From Serinus canaria (Eukaryota; Chordata; Aves; Passeriformes; Fringillidae), in assembly GCF_022539315.1 (NCBI RefSeq), contig NC_066336.1, positions 3,786,600 through 3,850,599 of the forward strand: a stretch of DNA of 64,000 nucleotides, read 5' to 3'. The notes beneath the pieces were generated by a model. The model did not search any database. It worked only from the letters and a program-made list of their open reading frames with translations, and was not told where the DNA came from. The position numbers and the translations under genes were made by a program. Positions 1 through 9,211 of the stretch are shown piece by piece (the first letter of the stretch is position 1; every line of letters begins with the position of its first letter).

Positions 1-76
1 CGGTTCTGGTGCAGGTGTCAGGGGGAGATGTGGGTCACAGCGAGTAAACTAAACGCTTCTTTATCCTCCCTTGCAG

Positions 77-106
77 GAGCAGCAGCAAAGGACCACAGCT
101 CTGAGG
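77..106 (+). CDS. Single 30-nt internal exon of a 5'-truncated ISG12-cluster gene
   Basis: This exon is preceded by a pyrimidine-rich acceptor ending in TTGCAG and followed by a GTGAGT donor. Both flanks closely match those around exon 3 of the other cluster copies (1439, 4259, about 7440). It starts and ends in phase 1 and reads G-AAAKDHSSE-G. Its promoter, start codon and first exons lie before the window. No terminal exon of its own follows, because the intron runs into the exons of copy A, and a splice to the exon at 1015 keeps the frame. It may therefore be an upstream exon of gene A rather than a separate gene. The exon borders are clear. Expression and product are inference. Confidence 0.5.
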
Positions 107-1014
107 GTGAGTGGGGAGGACAGGAGGGGCTAGGCTGTGCTGGGTGGAACACGGGGTTGTACCCTGGGCTTACTCTGAAGCCAAAGCAGCCCTTGAAGCC
201 ATCACTGGTCTGAATGTGCCCAAACTGTAGGAAAGGGATCCATCCCAATGTGGTGGGAAGAGCCAGGACCCGCTGGGGTAGGGGTCAGGGCTGAGGGCAT
301 CAGGGGCTGTGCAGGCAGGTGACTGCTCTGTGACAAGAACTGCTGTGTCCACTGGCAGCATTGGCCAGAGGTGGAAATGGAGAGCAGAAAGGGGCTGGAT
401 GTGCTCAGGGAGCAGAACTGACTGCAGAACAACTCTGGCACAGACTGGGGACACCCTTAGTGGGGTGCAGCCTTCCAGCTGTCCCCACAGCCCAAACCGC
501 TGAGCCTCGGCTGCATCCTGGAGCATCTCATCACCCACAAAGGGCAGCCAGCCACCCCCAAAACATCAGCCTGAGCATCCTCCAGCCACTGGGGGGCTCT
601 GGGTCTGAGGCACACATGGGTTTGCCATAGGTCTAAATACGAGGAGCTCCGTGCTCAGGGGTGGCTGTGGGCACAGGGGCGATACGGTCAGTGCAGGTGA
701 CAGACTGGGCTGACATGTTCTGTGTGTCCCGTGCTGTTCTGGGTTGGTGGGGGCGGTGGGCAGGACAGCGTGGATGGGCACTCTGGGCTGCTGCTTCTCC
801 CTGTTCCTCCCAACCTGGGGGGGCAGAGGGACCCAGTGGCCTCTTCCCAGGGGTCTTCAGGGGCTGAAGGCAGATGAAGGCAGGGGGAGCCTGGAGGAGC
901 TGCTGCTGACTCTGGGACTCTGCTCTGCCTGGCACAGAGTGCTCAGCACTGCTCAGGGTAGCTTTGCTGTCCATGCTCATGTCCTTCTTCCCCTCCTGCC
1001 ATTTTCTTTCTCAG

Positions 1015-1917
1015 AGAATAATGGAAGTGTCATTGGAGCTGTCATTGGAGCCACAGTGGGAGCAGGTGAGGGTCTGGCACTGGATGAGCAGCGCTCGCGT
1101 TCACTGCCTGGTCCCAGCCCCGGGGGGTCCTGGGGACTGGGCTGGGCTGGGGGCTGCAAGTACCAGGCTGGGGAGATTTGGGTTGCAGATGGGAGGAGGA
1201 GGGGCAGCTCTGGCCCTCCTGGAATGGAATTCTGCCTGCAATTCTGCCTGTCCCTGCTGCTGCAGCCCTGCACACTGCTCCTCTCCTGCAGCCCATGGGT
1301 GTCCCCGTCCCTGCAGCCCCAACCCTCGCTCCCTGCTCTGGTCCCTGGGTGCTTTTGGGGCAACTGGTTCTGGTGCAGATGGCAGGGGGAGATGTGGGTC
1401 ACAGAGAGGACCCTAAAGCTGCTCTTTCCTCCCTGCAGGATTGGCACTGGTTGGCCTCCCGGTGTGCCTCGGCGCGCTGGGGTTCACCGGGGCCGGCATC
1501 GCCGCGGGCTCCATCGCTGCCAAGATGATGTCGGCAGCTGCCATCGCCAACGGCGGCGGAGTGGCTGCTGGCAGCACTGTGGCTGTGCTGCAGTCCATCG
1601 GTGAGTGGGGAGGGCAGGGGAGCTGGGCTTCCTCTCCTCAGCAGGGAAAACATGCTGGCTCTAGAGCCAAAGCAGCCCTTTAACTCCTCCCTGCTCTGAA
1701 TTGCTCCAAGCTCTCTGGGCTCTCCCTGTCCAGGAGGGATCCTTGGCTGGCTGTGCCCAGTGCTCCGTCCCTCAGCAGGCAGCCTTGATGCTTCTGGGAG
1801 TTCACATCTCGATTTATCTTTGCAGGAGCTGCAGGTCTTTCTGCTGGTGCCAAAGTTGGGCTGACAGCTGCCCTGGGCTCAGCTGGTGCAGCAAGCAGTG
1901 ACTGGATCACTGAGTGA
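1015..1917 (+). CDS. ISG12-like protein, copy A (IFI6/IFI27 family), 5' end outside window
   Basis: Three coding exons are visible: 1015-1065, 1439-1600 and 1826-1917 (stop TGA 1915-1917). All junctions are phase 1 with consensus GT/AG ends. They encode about 101 residues: [17 protein letters not shown], then a core with the family signature [11 protein letters not shown]...[20 protein letters not shown], then [12 protein letters not shown]... ending SSDWITE. Known members are small, very hydrophobic, interferon-induced proteins of mitochondrial or ER membranes that affect apoptosis and virus replication. No start codon lies in frame in these exons. The start must come from an upstream exon, as at 9664 for copy B. 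An ATG inside exon 1015-1065 is in the wrong frame. Exons 2 and 3 are identical to copy B and exon 4 is not. IFI6 rather than IFI27 is suggested by ZMYM4 next door, since both map to human 1p34-p35, but the sequence alone does not settle this. Confidence 0.85.
1262..1405 (+). repeat. Conserved intron block shared by all cluster copies
   Basis: About 140 bp of intron 2 running from 'ccctgcacactgctcctctc' to 'gatgtgggtcacag' recurs at about 4078-4220, 7258-7400 and 11006-11142. Its last 46 bp are at the window start (1-46). The copies are close to identical although the exons that follow are unrelated, so this block marks the number of units in the array. Confidence 0.85.
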
Positions 1918-2168
1918 AAGAAACCTCCAAGTGACGAACCTAAAATGGATAAAAATCCAAGTGACAAACCCAAAGGAAAGTAACTCAAGTGACAAACCTG
2001 TGGAGGAGACAACTCCAGACGAGCAAACCAAGAGAAGCAAAGCAGGTTCCTGATCCCAAGGCCTTGCCTGCTCAATGCAGATGCTGGGAAACCCCTACAG
2101 ACCCCTCAGGGCTCTGCCTCCCCTTTTAAAAGCTTGGGATTCTTGTGAGCAGCCATTGCCCTGAAGCC

Positions 2169-2174
2169 AATAAA
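2169..2174 (+). terminator. Poly(A) signal AATAAA of ISG12-like gene A
   Basis: The canonical hexamer lies about 250 nt after the stop codon. It is followed within 30 nt by a TG-rich stretch (tgtgctgtgcttgcagcag) suitable as a downstream element. Between stop and signal the 3'UTR carries three imperfect copies of a 'ccaagtgacaaaccc'-type 15-18 bp repeat. Copy B has two. Confidence 0.8.
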
Positions 2175-2829
2175 TGTGCTGTGCTTGCAGCAGAGTTGGT
2201 GTTTCTGTGTGGCTGCAGCTCTTGGGTGATGGTGGCATTAGAGGGGGACACGGCATAGGGGATGTTCAGTCCTCAGGGCTGCTCTCTGATGGTGCCCCCA
2301 GTTCCCCTGCACTCAGTTTGGGGCAGGGGAGAAGTTACAGCCCACACCAGAGGAGCAGAACCGAGTGTGAGGGGAACCACCAGGTGGGAACACCAGATGT
2401 GGCTGTGCAGGTGATCAGCTGCAATTTTAACTGTGGCTTAGAAAGTGTTGAGCCCTTCCCCATATGAAATCTGTGAGGTTGTGCTTTTAAGCCGTGTACT
2501 GGTTGTAAACTGCTTTTGGATTCCAACATCATAGAGGAAAGGAGGATGGCTGCACTCTTTCATTAAGGTTAAAGGTTTTTAATCACTTTTCCATAATACA
2601 GGTACAATTGAAACAGAAACTCTTTTGAGGGTCTCAATAATCCACTTATGAATACCATACATTGAACTCTATAAATTCTCATATTAGAAAATGTCTGTTT
2701 AATATAGGTTATGATGCACTGGTGGCCTAGTTACATCTTCTGAATTAACACTTTGCAGTTTTATAGCACCTTTCATCACGGGGCTGCAAAGCATCCTGTG
2801 GAATTCTGCCTCATAATGCCCAAACGAGA

Positions 2830-3180
2830 TTCTTGGTGTGTGTCCTGGCTCAGGTTCCTGTCCTGCAGCTGGGGATGTGCTGTGCTCCCGGAAGAGATTG
2901 CACAGGCAGTGGGCAATCCCTTTCCAGCCTTGCTCCCTGTCCCCCTGCAGAGCCAGGGATTGGCTGGCTCCCACTGCAGCCTGGCAGTCCTGGCAGTCCC
3001 TGGGACCCCGGCACTGCTGCAGCAAATCCTCAGGGCAGCATGGCACTGCCCTGCAGGGCTGGCAGAGCCCCAGGGCTGGAGTGGGTGCATCACTGCAGCC
3101 TCGGGCTCAGGACACCCACTCCTGCGCGTCGTAGAGCCCCAGTCCTGCTCTGGCAGAGACAGCACCACCAGGAGTTAAGG
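2830..3180 (+). repeat. Paralogous 3'-flank and pre-promoter block of the cluster
   Basis: From about 2850 ('ctcaggttcctg...ggggatgtgctgtgctcc') this resembles about 5040-5160 and 8210-8300, the 3' flanks of the next two genes. Its end ('gagccccagtcctgctctggcagagacagcacca') recurs at about 5990 and 9151 just before the ISREs. I see no gene in it. It is the spacer between array units. Confidence 0.7.
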
Positions 3181-3181
3181 C

Positions 3182-3193
3182 GAAAGTGAAAAT
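3182..3193 (+). promoter_or_regulatory. ISRE-like element of the short-gene unit at 3.65 kb
   Basis: GAAAGTGAAAAT matches the interferon-stimulated response element pattern GAAANNGAAA (bound by ISGF3 and IRF proteins), with AT in place of the usual CT after the second GAAA. It lies about 470 bp upstream of the start codon, in the promoter block shared by three units. A TATA-like TTTTTAA is at 3471-3477. Confidence 0.65.
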
Positions 3194-3649
3194 GAGCGAA
3201 CGGCTTCAGAATCTTCTAAACTATCCGCTGACCCACCCCTTCCTGACGGGGTATTTCTGGCCGACGCCCTTGGTTGTCGGAGCACAGTAGGCACAAAAAG
3301 ATTGGTGGCAGGTTGGTGGCCTGGGGTGCCGCGGTCCCGCGGTGAGTGTTTGGGGACAGCAGCCGTTCTCGGAGGGGGGACAGTAACGGGGGGCTGCTCC
3401 CCTCGCCGCACCGGCGGAGCAGCCACCGAGCTCTGGGCTGCACAGGAGCTTGGGCGGGGCTGGGTCTCTGTTTTTAAGGGGCTGAGGCGGCCAGCTGGGT
3501 GGGGGAGGGGTGGTTGGGGACGATTGTGCAGGGCAGCAAAGCCCCGCTGACCCCAGCTGCTGCCTGTGCAGAAAAAATCTTGTTCTTGCTTCCCAAGATA
3601 CCAGGATTAGAGCAGACTCATCGCAGCTCTCGCTCCCGGCCAGCCCACC

Positions 3650-4777
3650 ATGCGTAAGTTGGGTGGCTCGGGGGTGGGGGGCACGGGAGCTGCAGTGGGA
3701 CAGCCCGGGGGAGAGCACAGGGACCCTGGGTTTCGCCCCTTCGGGTGTCTGCAGGGCTGAAGGAAGGCGGTGCTGAGAGAGCTGCTGCTGCCTCTTGGAC
3801 CCTGCCCTGCCTGCACAGGGTGCTGGGCTCCAGCCGGGGGGGGGGGGGTCTTTACTGCCCACACTGCTGCCCATTTATCTTTTTCCTTCTAAGTTCCAGT
3901 TCCAGTCATCCTTGCAATTATAAAGGTCGTTGGATTAGCTGTAGTCACGGCAGGAATTACAGTTATAGGTGAGACTCCGGCACGGGATAAACAGAGTTTG
4001 GGTTCTCTTGTGGCGCTGCTGAGAGGGAAGGGGCTGCTCTGGGCACTGCCTGGCATTCTGCCTGCCCCCGCTGTTGCAGCCCTGCACACTGCTCCTCTCC
4101 TGCCGCCCATGGGTGTCCCCGTCCCTGCAGCCCCAGCCCTCGCTCCCTGCTCTGGTCCCTGGGTGCTTTTGGGGCAGCTGGTTCTGGTGCAGGTGGCAGG
4201 GGGAGATGTGGGTCACAGCAAGCAACCTAAACACTTTTCTTTCCTCCCTTTCCTCCAGCGGTATGCAAAGACAAGTTAACCATCAAAGCAAAGAACAGAT
4301 ATTATTCCTTCTATTTTCAAGCTGGTGAGTGGGGAGGGCAGAGGGGCTGGGCTGTGCTGGGTGGAACACGGGATTGTACCCTGGGTTTACTCTGAAGCCA
4401 AAGCAGCCCTTGAAGCCATCACTGGTCTGAATGTGCCCAAACTGTAGGAAAGGGATCCATCTCAAAGTGGTGGGAAGAGCCAGGACCTGCTGGGATAGGG
4501 GATGGGGTCAGGGCATCAGGGGCTGTGCAGGCAGGTGGCTGATCTGTGACAAGAACTGCTGTGTCCACTGGCAGCAGTGGCCAGAGGTGGAAATGGAGAG
4601 TAGAAAGTGGTTGGATGCTCTCAGGGAGCAGAGCTGACTGCAGACCAACTCTGTGGCAGAGAGTGAGGAGACTTGCTGGAGAGACATTTTTGTCTCATGC
4701 TTGTCCATATGCAGGCTGCCTCAATGCTTCTGGGACATGACACTCTTGTCTTTATAGTGGGGAAACACAAGGACTGA
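3650..4777 (+). CDS. Divergent 54-residue ISG12-cluster protein
   Basis: Four exons join in frame at phase 1: 3650-3653 (ATG C), 3894-3968, 4259-4324 and 4758-4777 (TGA 4775-4777). All donors begin GTAAGT or GTGAG and acceptors are TAAG, CCAG and ATAG. The product begins MLPVPVILAIIKVVGLAVV, a clear hydrophobic segment. A basic, Tyr-rich tail follows (VCKDKLTIKAKNRYYSFYFQ) and it ends VGKHKD. It lacks the ISG12 GFTGAGIA core, yet its promoter, introns and splice phases are those of the ISG12 units on either side. It is probably a small interferon-inducible membrane peptide of unknown function. A decayed copy is the alternative, but four exons without a stop or phase break argue against that. 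Confidence 0.55.
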
Positions 4778-4983
4778 CTCTGCCCTCTAAGCAGCAGCAG
4801 ACATCATGCTGTCTGTTGGAAGAACTGCTGGTGCCCACTGCCATCAAACAGAAAGTGATTTCCTTCCTTCCAACTGGCTTGATTCCTGTCTTCCCACTAC
4901 TGGAACTGGAAAGCCTTGAGACCGCCAGCTGCCCCTTCAAAAGATTTGGATTGCCTTGAGCAAAAAATGCTATTGAAAACTTT

Positions 4984-4989
4984 AATAAA
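4984..4989 (+). terminator. Poly(A) signal AATAAA of the 54-residue gene
   Basis: The hexamer lies in 'ctttaataaaagtgcattgc', about 210 nt after the stop, with a GT-rich stretch (tgtgggtgtgtgtggtggtg) directly downstream as expected for cleavage. The homologous site in the next unit (about 8140) reads TATAAA. Confidence 0.75.
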
Positions 4990-5239
4990 AGTGCATTGCT
5001 TTTGTGGGTGTGTGTGGTGGTGCCTGGTGTACATCATGGCTCAGGTTCCTGCCCTGCCGCTGGGGATGTGCTGTGCTCCAGGAAGGGCTTGTACAGGCAG
5101 TGTTTCCAGCCTTGCTCCCTGTCCCCCTACACAGCCAGGGGCTGGCTCCCGGGCTGCTGGCAGAGCATCCTGGGTGGAGCATGGCTTGCACCACAAGCTC
5201 TCGGGGCTTTGGAGACCTGCTCTTTTCCTGGGGGCTCTT

Positions 5240-5930
5240 CTACTGGGGGGCTTTGTTGTGCTTTTCTTTGGGGCTTGGTGACTTTGAGGCATTTTGAGTT
5301 TGGGGGCTGGTGAGCCTTGTGTTTTTGCTTTGGCTCCAGCCTGCTGAGCTTCTGTGCTTCTTTGCCCTGGCCCTAGCCCGCTTTTTGTCCTTTTTGCCCT
5401 TACTCTCAGCCTGCCTTTTGGCTCTTCTGCCCTGGCGGGCTCTCACTCGCCGTGGCGTCTGTCCCGCCTCCCTGTGTCCCTGCCCGCCGCCCTGCCGCTC
5501 TGTCCCTGAGTTCCTGCCTCAGCCACCTGCGTCCCACCCTGCTCTCCTCCCACCCAGCCCACCGTGCCGCCCGATCCCCGCCGTGCCCCTGTCCGGGCTC
5601 CCGCACCTCCTGCCCCAGCGCCCGCTCAGTGCCCGCGGGTCCGGCCGCAGGGAGCCGCAGCACATCCTGTGAGCATCGACGGCACTCCCCATCTGCTCCT
5701 GCTCGCTCCCGACATTTGTCTTCGGCTTCCTCTCTTTCGCTCTCCACCCTCGCCTTTTCCGTTTTCCTTTCTCCTTTGTCTTTCCTAGCACTTTTTAGTA
5801 GGGTAATTTCTTTTTTTGTTTGTTTTTTCGTTATCAATAAACACTTTTCAGATACACTGTTGTCTCAGTTGACTTAACTTCATTCCGGATCATCTATTTT
5901 TAAAATAATTCTTCACACTTTCCCAGATTA
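5240..5930. other. Unit-specific insertion of unknown origin
   Basis: This stretch has no counterpart in the other cluster spacers. It starts G/T-rich (5240-5340), becomes strongly C/T-rich and CpG-containing (5340-5780), then T-rich, and has ATCAATAAACACTTTTC with an AATAAA at about 5836-5841. The open frame on the reverse strand is only the complement of the pyrimidine-rich tract (Lys/Arg/Glu-rich) and I do not call it a gene. The composition and terminal poly(A) signal would fit an LTR or a retroposed transcript, but I recognise neither. Confidence 0.4.
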
Positions 5931-6039
5931 GAAAGCCACAGGCTCCCTGCAGGGACAGCCCCAAGGTCCAGTGTCCTGGAGATGGGGGAGCCCCAGCCCT
6001 GCTCAAGCAGAGACAGCAAAATCAAGAATTGATGAGAAA

Positions 6040-6051
6040 GAAAGTGAAACT
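6040..6051 (+). promoter_or_regulatory. Consensus ISRE of the third cluster unit
   Basis: GAAAGTGAAACT is a perfect match to the ISRE consensus GAAANNGAAACT. It lies in the shared promoter block (after 'gagccccagccctgctcaagcagagacag'). In this unit the distance to exon 1 (6848) is about 800 bp instead of about 465, because of the insertion at 6260-6612. Confidence 0.75.
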
Positions 6052-6259
6052 CAGTGATTGAGCAATTTCTCATTCATTACCTGTCATTCATTCCCTTTTG
6101 GGCTCTTTCCTGCAGCCCTTTGACCCTCAGAGCACAGGAGACACAGGACAGGTTGGTGGTGTGGGGTGCTGTGTTCCCACAGTGGATGTTTGGGGACAGC
6201 AGCCTTCCTCTGTGCAGGGAGGGGGCAATAACGGGGGGCTGCTCACCTCCCTGCACCAG

Positions 6260-6612
6260 TAGGGAGAGATAAGATAGAACTGAGTTACAGGCTGTGGGAT
6301 GTGCCTGCAGAATGCCATGGCAGCATGGAGAAGCTCATCTCCCCTGCCCTTGGGAACAAATGCCACTTGGTGGACACCCTAAGGAGGGGAGCCTGCTGGA
6401 ATCTGCCAGACACCTGAACAGCATGTGATGACCCCAGAGAAGGATGATAAGAACGCGTTGAGAATGTTGCTGATGTAGCAATGTGTGAAAGGTCACTTAG
6501 TGAAAAAAAACGTACAAGGAAATAGTGGGTCTTGAGGAAGGCTATAAAACCAGCTCCTTTCCCTCAATAAATTTCTCAGTTCCCTGCAGGTCTGAGTCTG
6601 TGAGCTGGTGGA
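6260..6612 (+). mobile_element. Putative solo LTR insertion in an ISG promoter
   Basis: Aligned by eye with the promoters at 3400-3480 and 9410-9490, this unit has about 350 extra bases between 'gcaccagtagggag' and 'ggagcagcccag'. GGAG at both edges may be a target-site duplication. The insert holds a TATA box (TATAAAA 6543-6549) followed 17 nt later by AATAAA (6566-6571), the compact U3/R layout of a retroviral LTR. I cannot name the family, and clear TG...CA ends were not found. No internal retroviral genes are present. Confidence 0.5.
6543..6549 (+). promoter_or_regulatory. TATA box inside the LTR-like insertion
   Basis: TATAAAA lies about 300 bp before the exon-1 ATG at 6848. It is a better TATA box than the TTTTAA-type elements of the sister units, so the insertion may have supplied a new core promoter to this unit. 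Confidence 0.45.
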
Positions 6613-6847
6613 GCAGCCCAGGTAGCCCTGGGCTGGGTTGGAGCCTGGGCAGGGACTGAGGGGTCTCTGCTCTTATGGGATAGCTGGGGTCCCCTGGGTG
6701 GGAGAGGGGTGGCTGGGGGCAAGCATGCAGGGCAGCAAAGCCCCCCTGACCCCACCTGCTGCTCATGGAAGGATTTCTTGTTCTCGCTTCTCAAGGTACG
6801 GGGATTAGGGCAGACTCATTGCAGCTCTTCCTCCTGCCTAGCTGACC

Positions 6848-7501
6848 ATGGGTAAGTTGTGTGGCTCATGGGGCCTGGGACATGGGACCTGCAGTGGGAC
6901 AGACCGGGGGAGGCACAGGGACCCTGGGTTTGGCCCCTTTTTCCCTCTCTTCCTGGGCCGCAGCAGGGCTGAAAGAGGGTGGTGCTGGGAGAGCTGCTGC
7001 TGCCTCTGAACCCCTGCCCTGCCTGGCACAGGGCACTGGGCTCCAGCTGGGAGGAGCTTAGTGCCCACACTGTTGCCCTTCTGCCGTCTTCTTTCTTAGG
7101 CTTGAGACATTGGTTATTGCACTCCTTGGGACTCATCATGGCACTTTGCTTAGGTGAGATTTCGGCATGAGATGAGCAGCAGTTGGCTTGCTTTGGGGTC
7201 TTCTGAGGAAAGGGGCTGCTCTGGGCACTGCCTGGCATTCTGCCTGCCCCCGCTGCTGCAGCCCTGCACACTGCTCCTCTCCTGCAGCCCATGGGTGTCC
7301 CTGTCCCTGCAGCCCCAGCCCTCGCTCCCTGCTCTGGTCCCTGGGTGCTTTGGGGCAACTGGTTCTGGTGCAGATGGCAGGGGGAGATGTGGGTCACAGA
7401 GAGCACCCTAACACTGCTCTGTCCTCCCTGGAGCAACAGTACTGAGATTCAGGCGAAATCGGACTTCTGCATGAATGCCGAGGGTGCACGTCTCCATGCT
7501 G
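6848..7501 (+). pseudogene. Third ISG12-cluster unit, reading frame interrupted
   Basis: Exon 1 (ATG G, 6848-6851) and exon 2 (7100-7153) have good splice sites and join as MGLRHWLLHSLGLIMALCL, again a hydrophobic segment. Exon 3 (from 7434 or 7440 to 7501) in that frame runs LRFRRNRTSA and stops at TGA 7472-7474. The other frame of exon 3 (NSTEIQAKSDFC...) stays open to the donor in the expected phase 1. That looks like a one-base shift at the acceptor, where the usual CTGCAG has become CTGGAGCAACAG. The terminal exon would start at 7957 (GGGCAGCATAA, short and stopping at once). It is either a pseudogene, a 30-residue peptide gene, or an assembly error of one base. Confidence 0.5.
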
Positions 7502-8187
7502 GTGAGTGGGGAGGGCAGGGGGGTTGGGCTGTGCTGGGTGGAACACGGGGTTGTACTCTGGGCTTACTCTGAAGCCAAAGCAGCCCTTGAAGCCATCACT
7601 GGTCTGAATGTGCCCAAACTGTGGGAAAGGGATCCATCCCAATGTGGTGGGAAGAGCCAGGACCTGCTGGGGTAGGGGTCAGGGCTGAGGGCATCAGGAG
7701 CTGAGCAAGGAGGTGACTGCTCTGTGACAAGAACTACTGTGTCCACTGGCAGCAGTGGTCAGAGGCAGAAATGGAGAGCAGAAAGGGGCTGGGTGTGCTC
7801 ATGGAGCAGAGCTCACTTCAGGCCAACTCCCTGACACATTCCATGGAGACCTTTGCCTCTCCTGCCCAGGAGAAATCATTGGCAGCCCCTGCCTCATGCT
7901 TGTCCCTCAACAGGCAGCCTCGATGCTCCTGGAATGTCACACTTCTGTCTTTGCAGGGGCAGCATAAATGGCCTGACACTGCCCTTCCATCATTGCATAA
8001 TTATTCTCTATGATCCACGCAGGGGAACAAAAGCAAGATTCCTTCCTTCCAAGCACTGGACTCGTCTTCAAATGGCCAGTGCCGAAATGTCAAATCCCTT
8101 CCACAGCTTCTGCTTTAAATGGTTTGGATCCATTTTACTTATAAAGTCATGTTAGACAATAAGTGAACAGTGCCAGCAGGTCTGTCT

Positions 8188-9198
8188 GGTGGTGCTTGGA
8201 GTGCATGATGGCTCAGGAACCTGCCCTGTGTCTGAGGATGTGCTGTGCTGCAGGAAGGGATTGCAGCAGATTTTCCAGCCTTGCTCCCTGTCCCCCTGCA
8301 CACCCACTCTGTTTGATTTGGGGTGGGACAGGGCTGCTGGTCCTGCCAGACACACTGTGCCCACTGCTCCTGCTGGGATGGGCACTTCTCTTGGCTCCTG
8401 GGAGCCATGACTGGGATCCTCAGGGTCGGATCCCTGGGTACCAGCCATGGGGGAGCTCCTGGGCTGCTGGCAGAGCATCCTGGGGGCAGCACGGCTGTGG
8501 TGGCAGCCACAGTGGTGGCTCATGGCAATGGTTGGTGTCTCAGGGGTGGCACTGAGTAGTGATTGTGCTGCCTGTGGGTGCTGTGAGCAGGGCCAATGAT
8601 GTGAGGTTGGACTTGACACCTGGGGGCTCTTTGCAGGGAGCTATAGCAGGTGTGGCCACAGCTCCCAGGGCTGAGTCACTGCAAACAAGTCGGGCAGGGG
8701 CATGGGGGTGTGTGCCCCCTATGCTGGCCTAGCTTCACCAACCTTCAGCACTGCACTGACAAATGGACAGGGGAATGTTGATTTTGGGAGTCCTCTGGGG
8801 TACAGGGGAATGACTTGGTGCATCCTGACCCAGCTCAGCAGCAGCAGCAAACGGGGGGTGCAGAGAGGGGCTTCGGCCGGGTTTTGAGGCTGCCCGCTGG
8901 GGAGGAGGCAGGCAGAACGCTCCAGCTCTGCTCTCCAGACTGCTGTGGGTGCTTCTTAAAGCTGCAGAGTTTCATCGGTCCCACACCTGGCTAGGCAAAC
9001 GCCCCGTGAAGCCACAGGAGCCCTGGCACAGCCTGAGCAGCCCCAGCCCGGCGCGTCCGCCCCCCTCAGCCCCCGCAGGTCCCGCCCGAGGCCTTCGGGG
9101 CGAAAGGGCTCCCTGAGGGGACACCCCCAGGGTGGGACCCCGAGGACGGGAGAGCCCCAGTCCTGCTCTAGCAGAGACAGCACCATCAAGAGTTAAGG
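8188..9198. other. Spacer between third and fourth units
   Basis: The first part (8188-8480) is the 3'-flank block also found at 2850 and 5040. The part from 8560 to 8940 has no clear match elsewhere in the window. Positions 9000-9198 are GC-rich and end with the conserved pre-ISRE block. No exon with supported splice sites was found. Confidence 0.5.
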
Positions 9199-9199
9199 A

Positions 9200-9211
9200 T
9201 AAAGTGAAATT
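9200..9211 (+). promoter_or_regulatory. Degenerate ISRE of gene B
   Basis: The position homologous to the other two ISREs reads TAAAGTGAAATT, with the first GAAA changed to TAAA. One intact GAAA half-site remains. It is about 460 bp upstream of the start codon of copy B. Reduced interferon response compared with the sister promoters is an inference. Confidence 0.5.

Larger units (their letters stand above)
134..2829 (+). repeat. Segmental duplication, left copy (contains ISG12-like gene A)
   Basis: This block is repeated at 9891-12540 in the same orientation with long identical stretches, including exons 2 and 3 of the gene, its poly(A) site and about 650 bp of 3' flank. The right breakpoint is sharp. 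Both copies share the text through 'ctcataatgcccaaacgag', and then the left copy continues into a cluster-type 3' flank while the right copy continues into single-copy DNA. The left breakpoint is near 'ggctgtgctgggtggaacac'. High identity in introns implies a recent duplication or ongoing gene conversion. Confidence 0.85.

Noticed and set aside
977..1447. Minus-strand open frame over gene A (and its twin at 10715-11185)
   Set aside because: It is the antisense of GC-rich introns and of exon 2, with no family similarity. It is duplicated only because the block is.
744..1604. Open frame of 286 codons on plus across gene A
   Set aside because: It runs through two introns and reads the ISG12 exons in the wrong frame. 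The conserved family core is in another frame with clear splice sites.
5406..5837. Minus-strand Lys/Arg/Glu-rich open frame
   Set aside because: It is the complement of a C/T-rich tract. The composition explains the openness and there is no domain.
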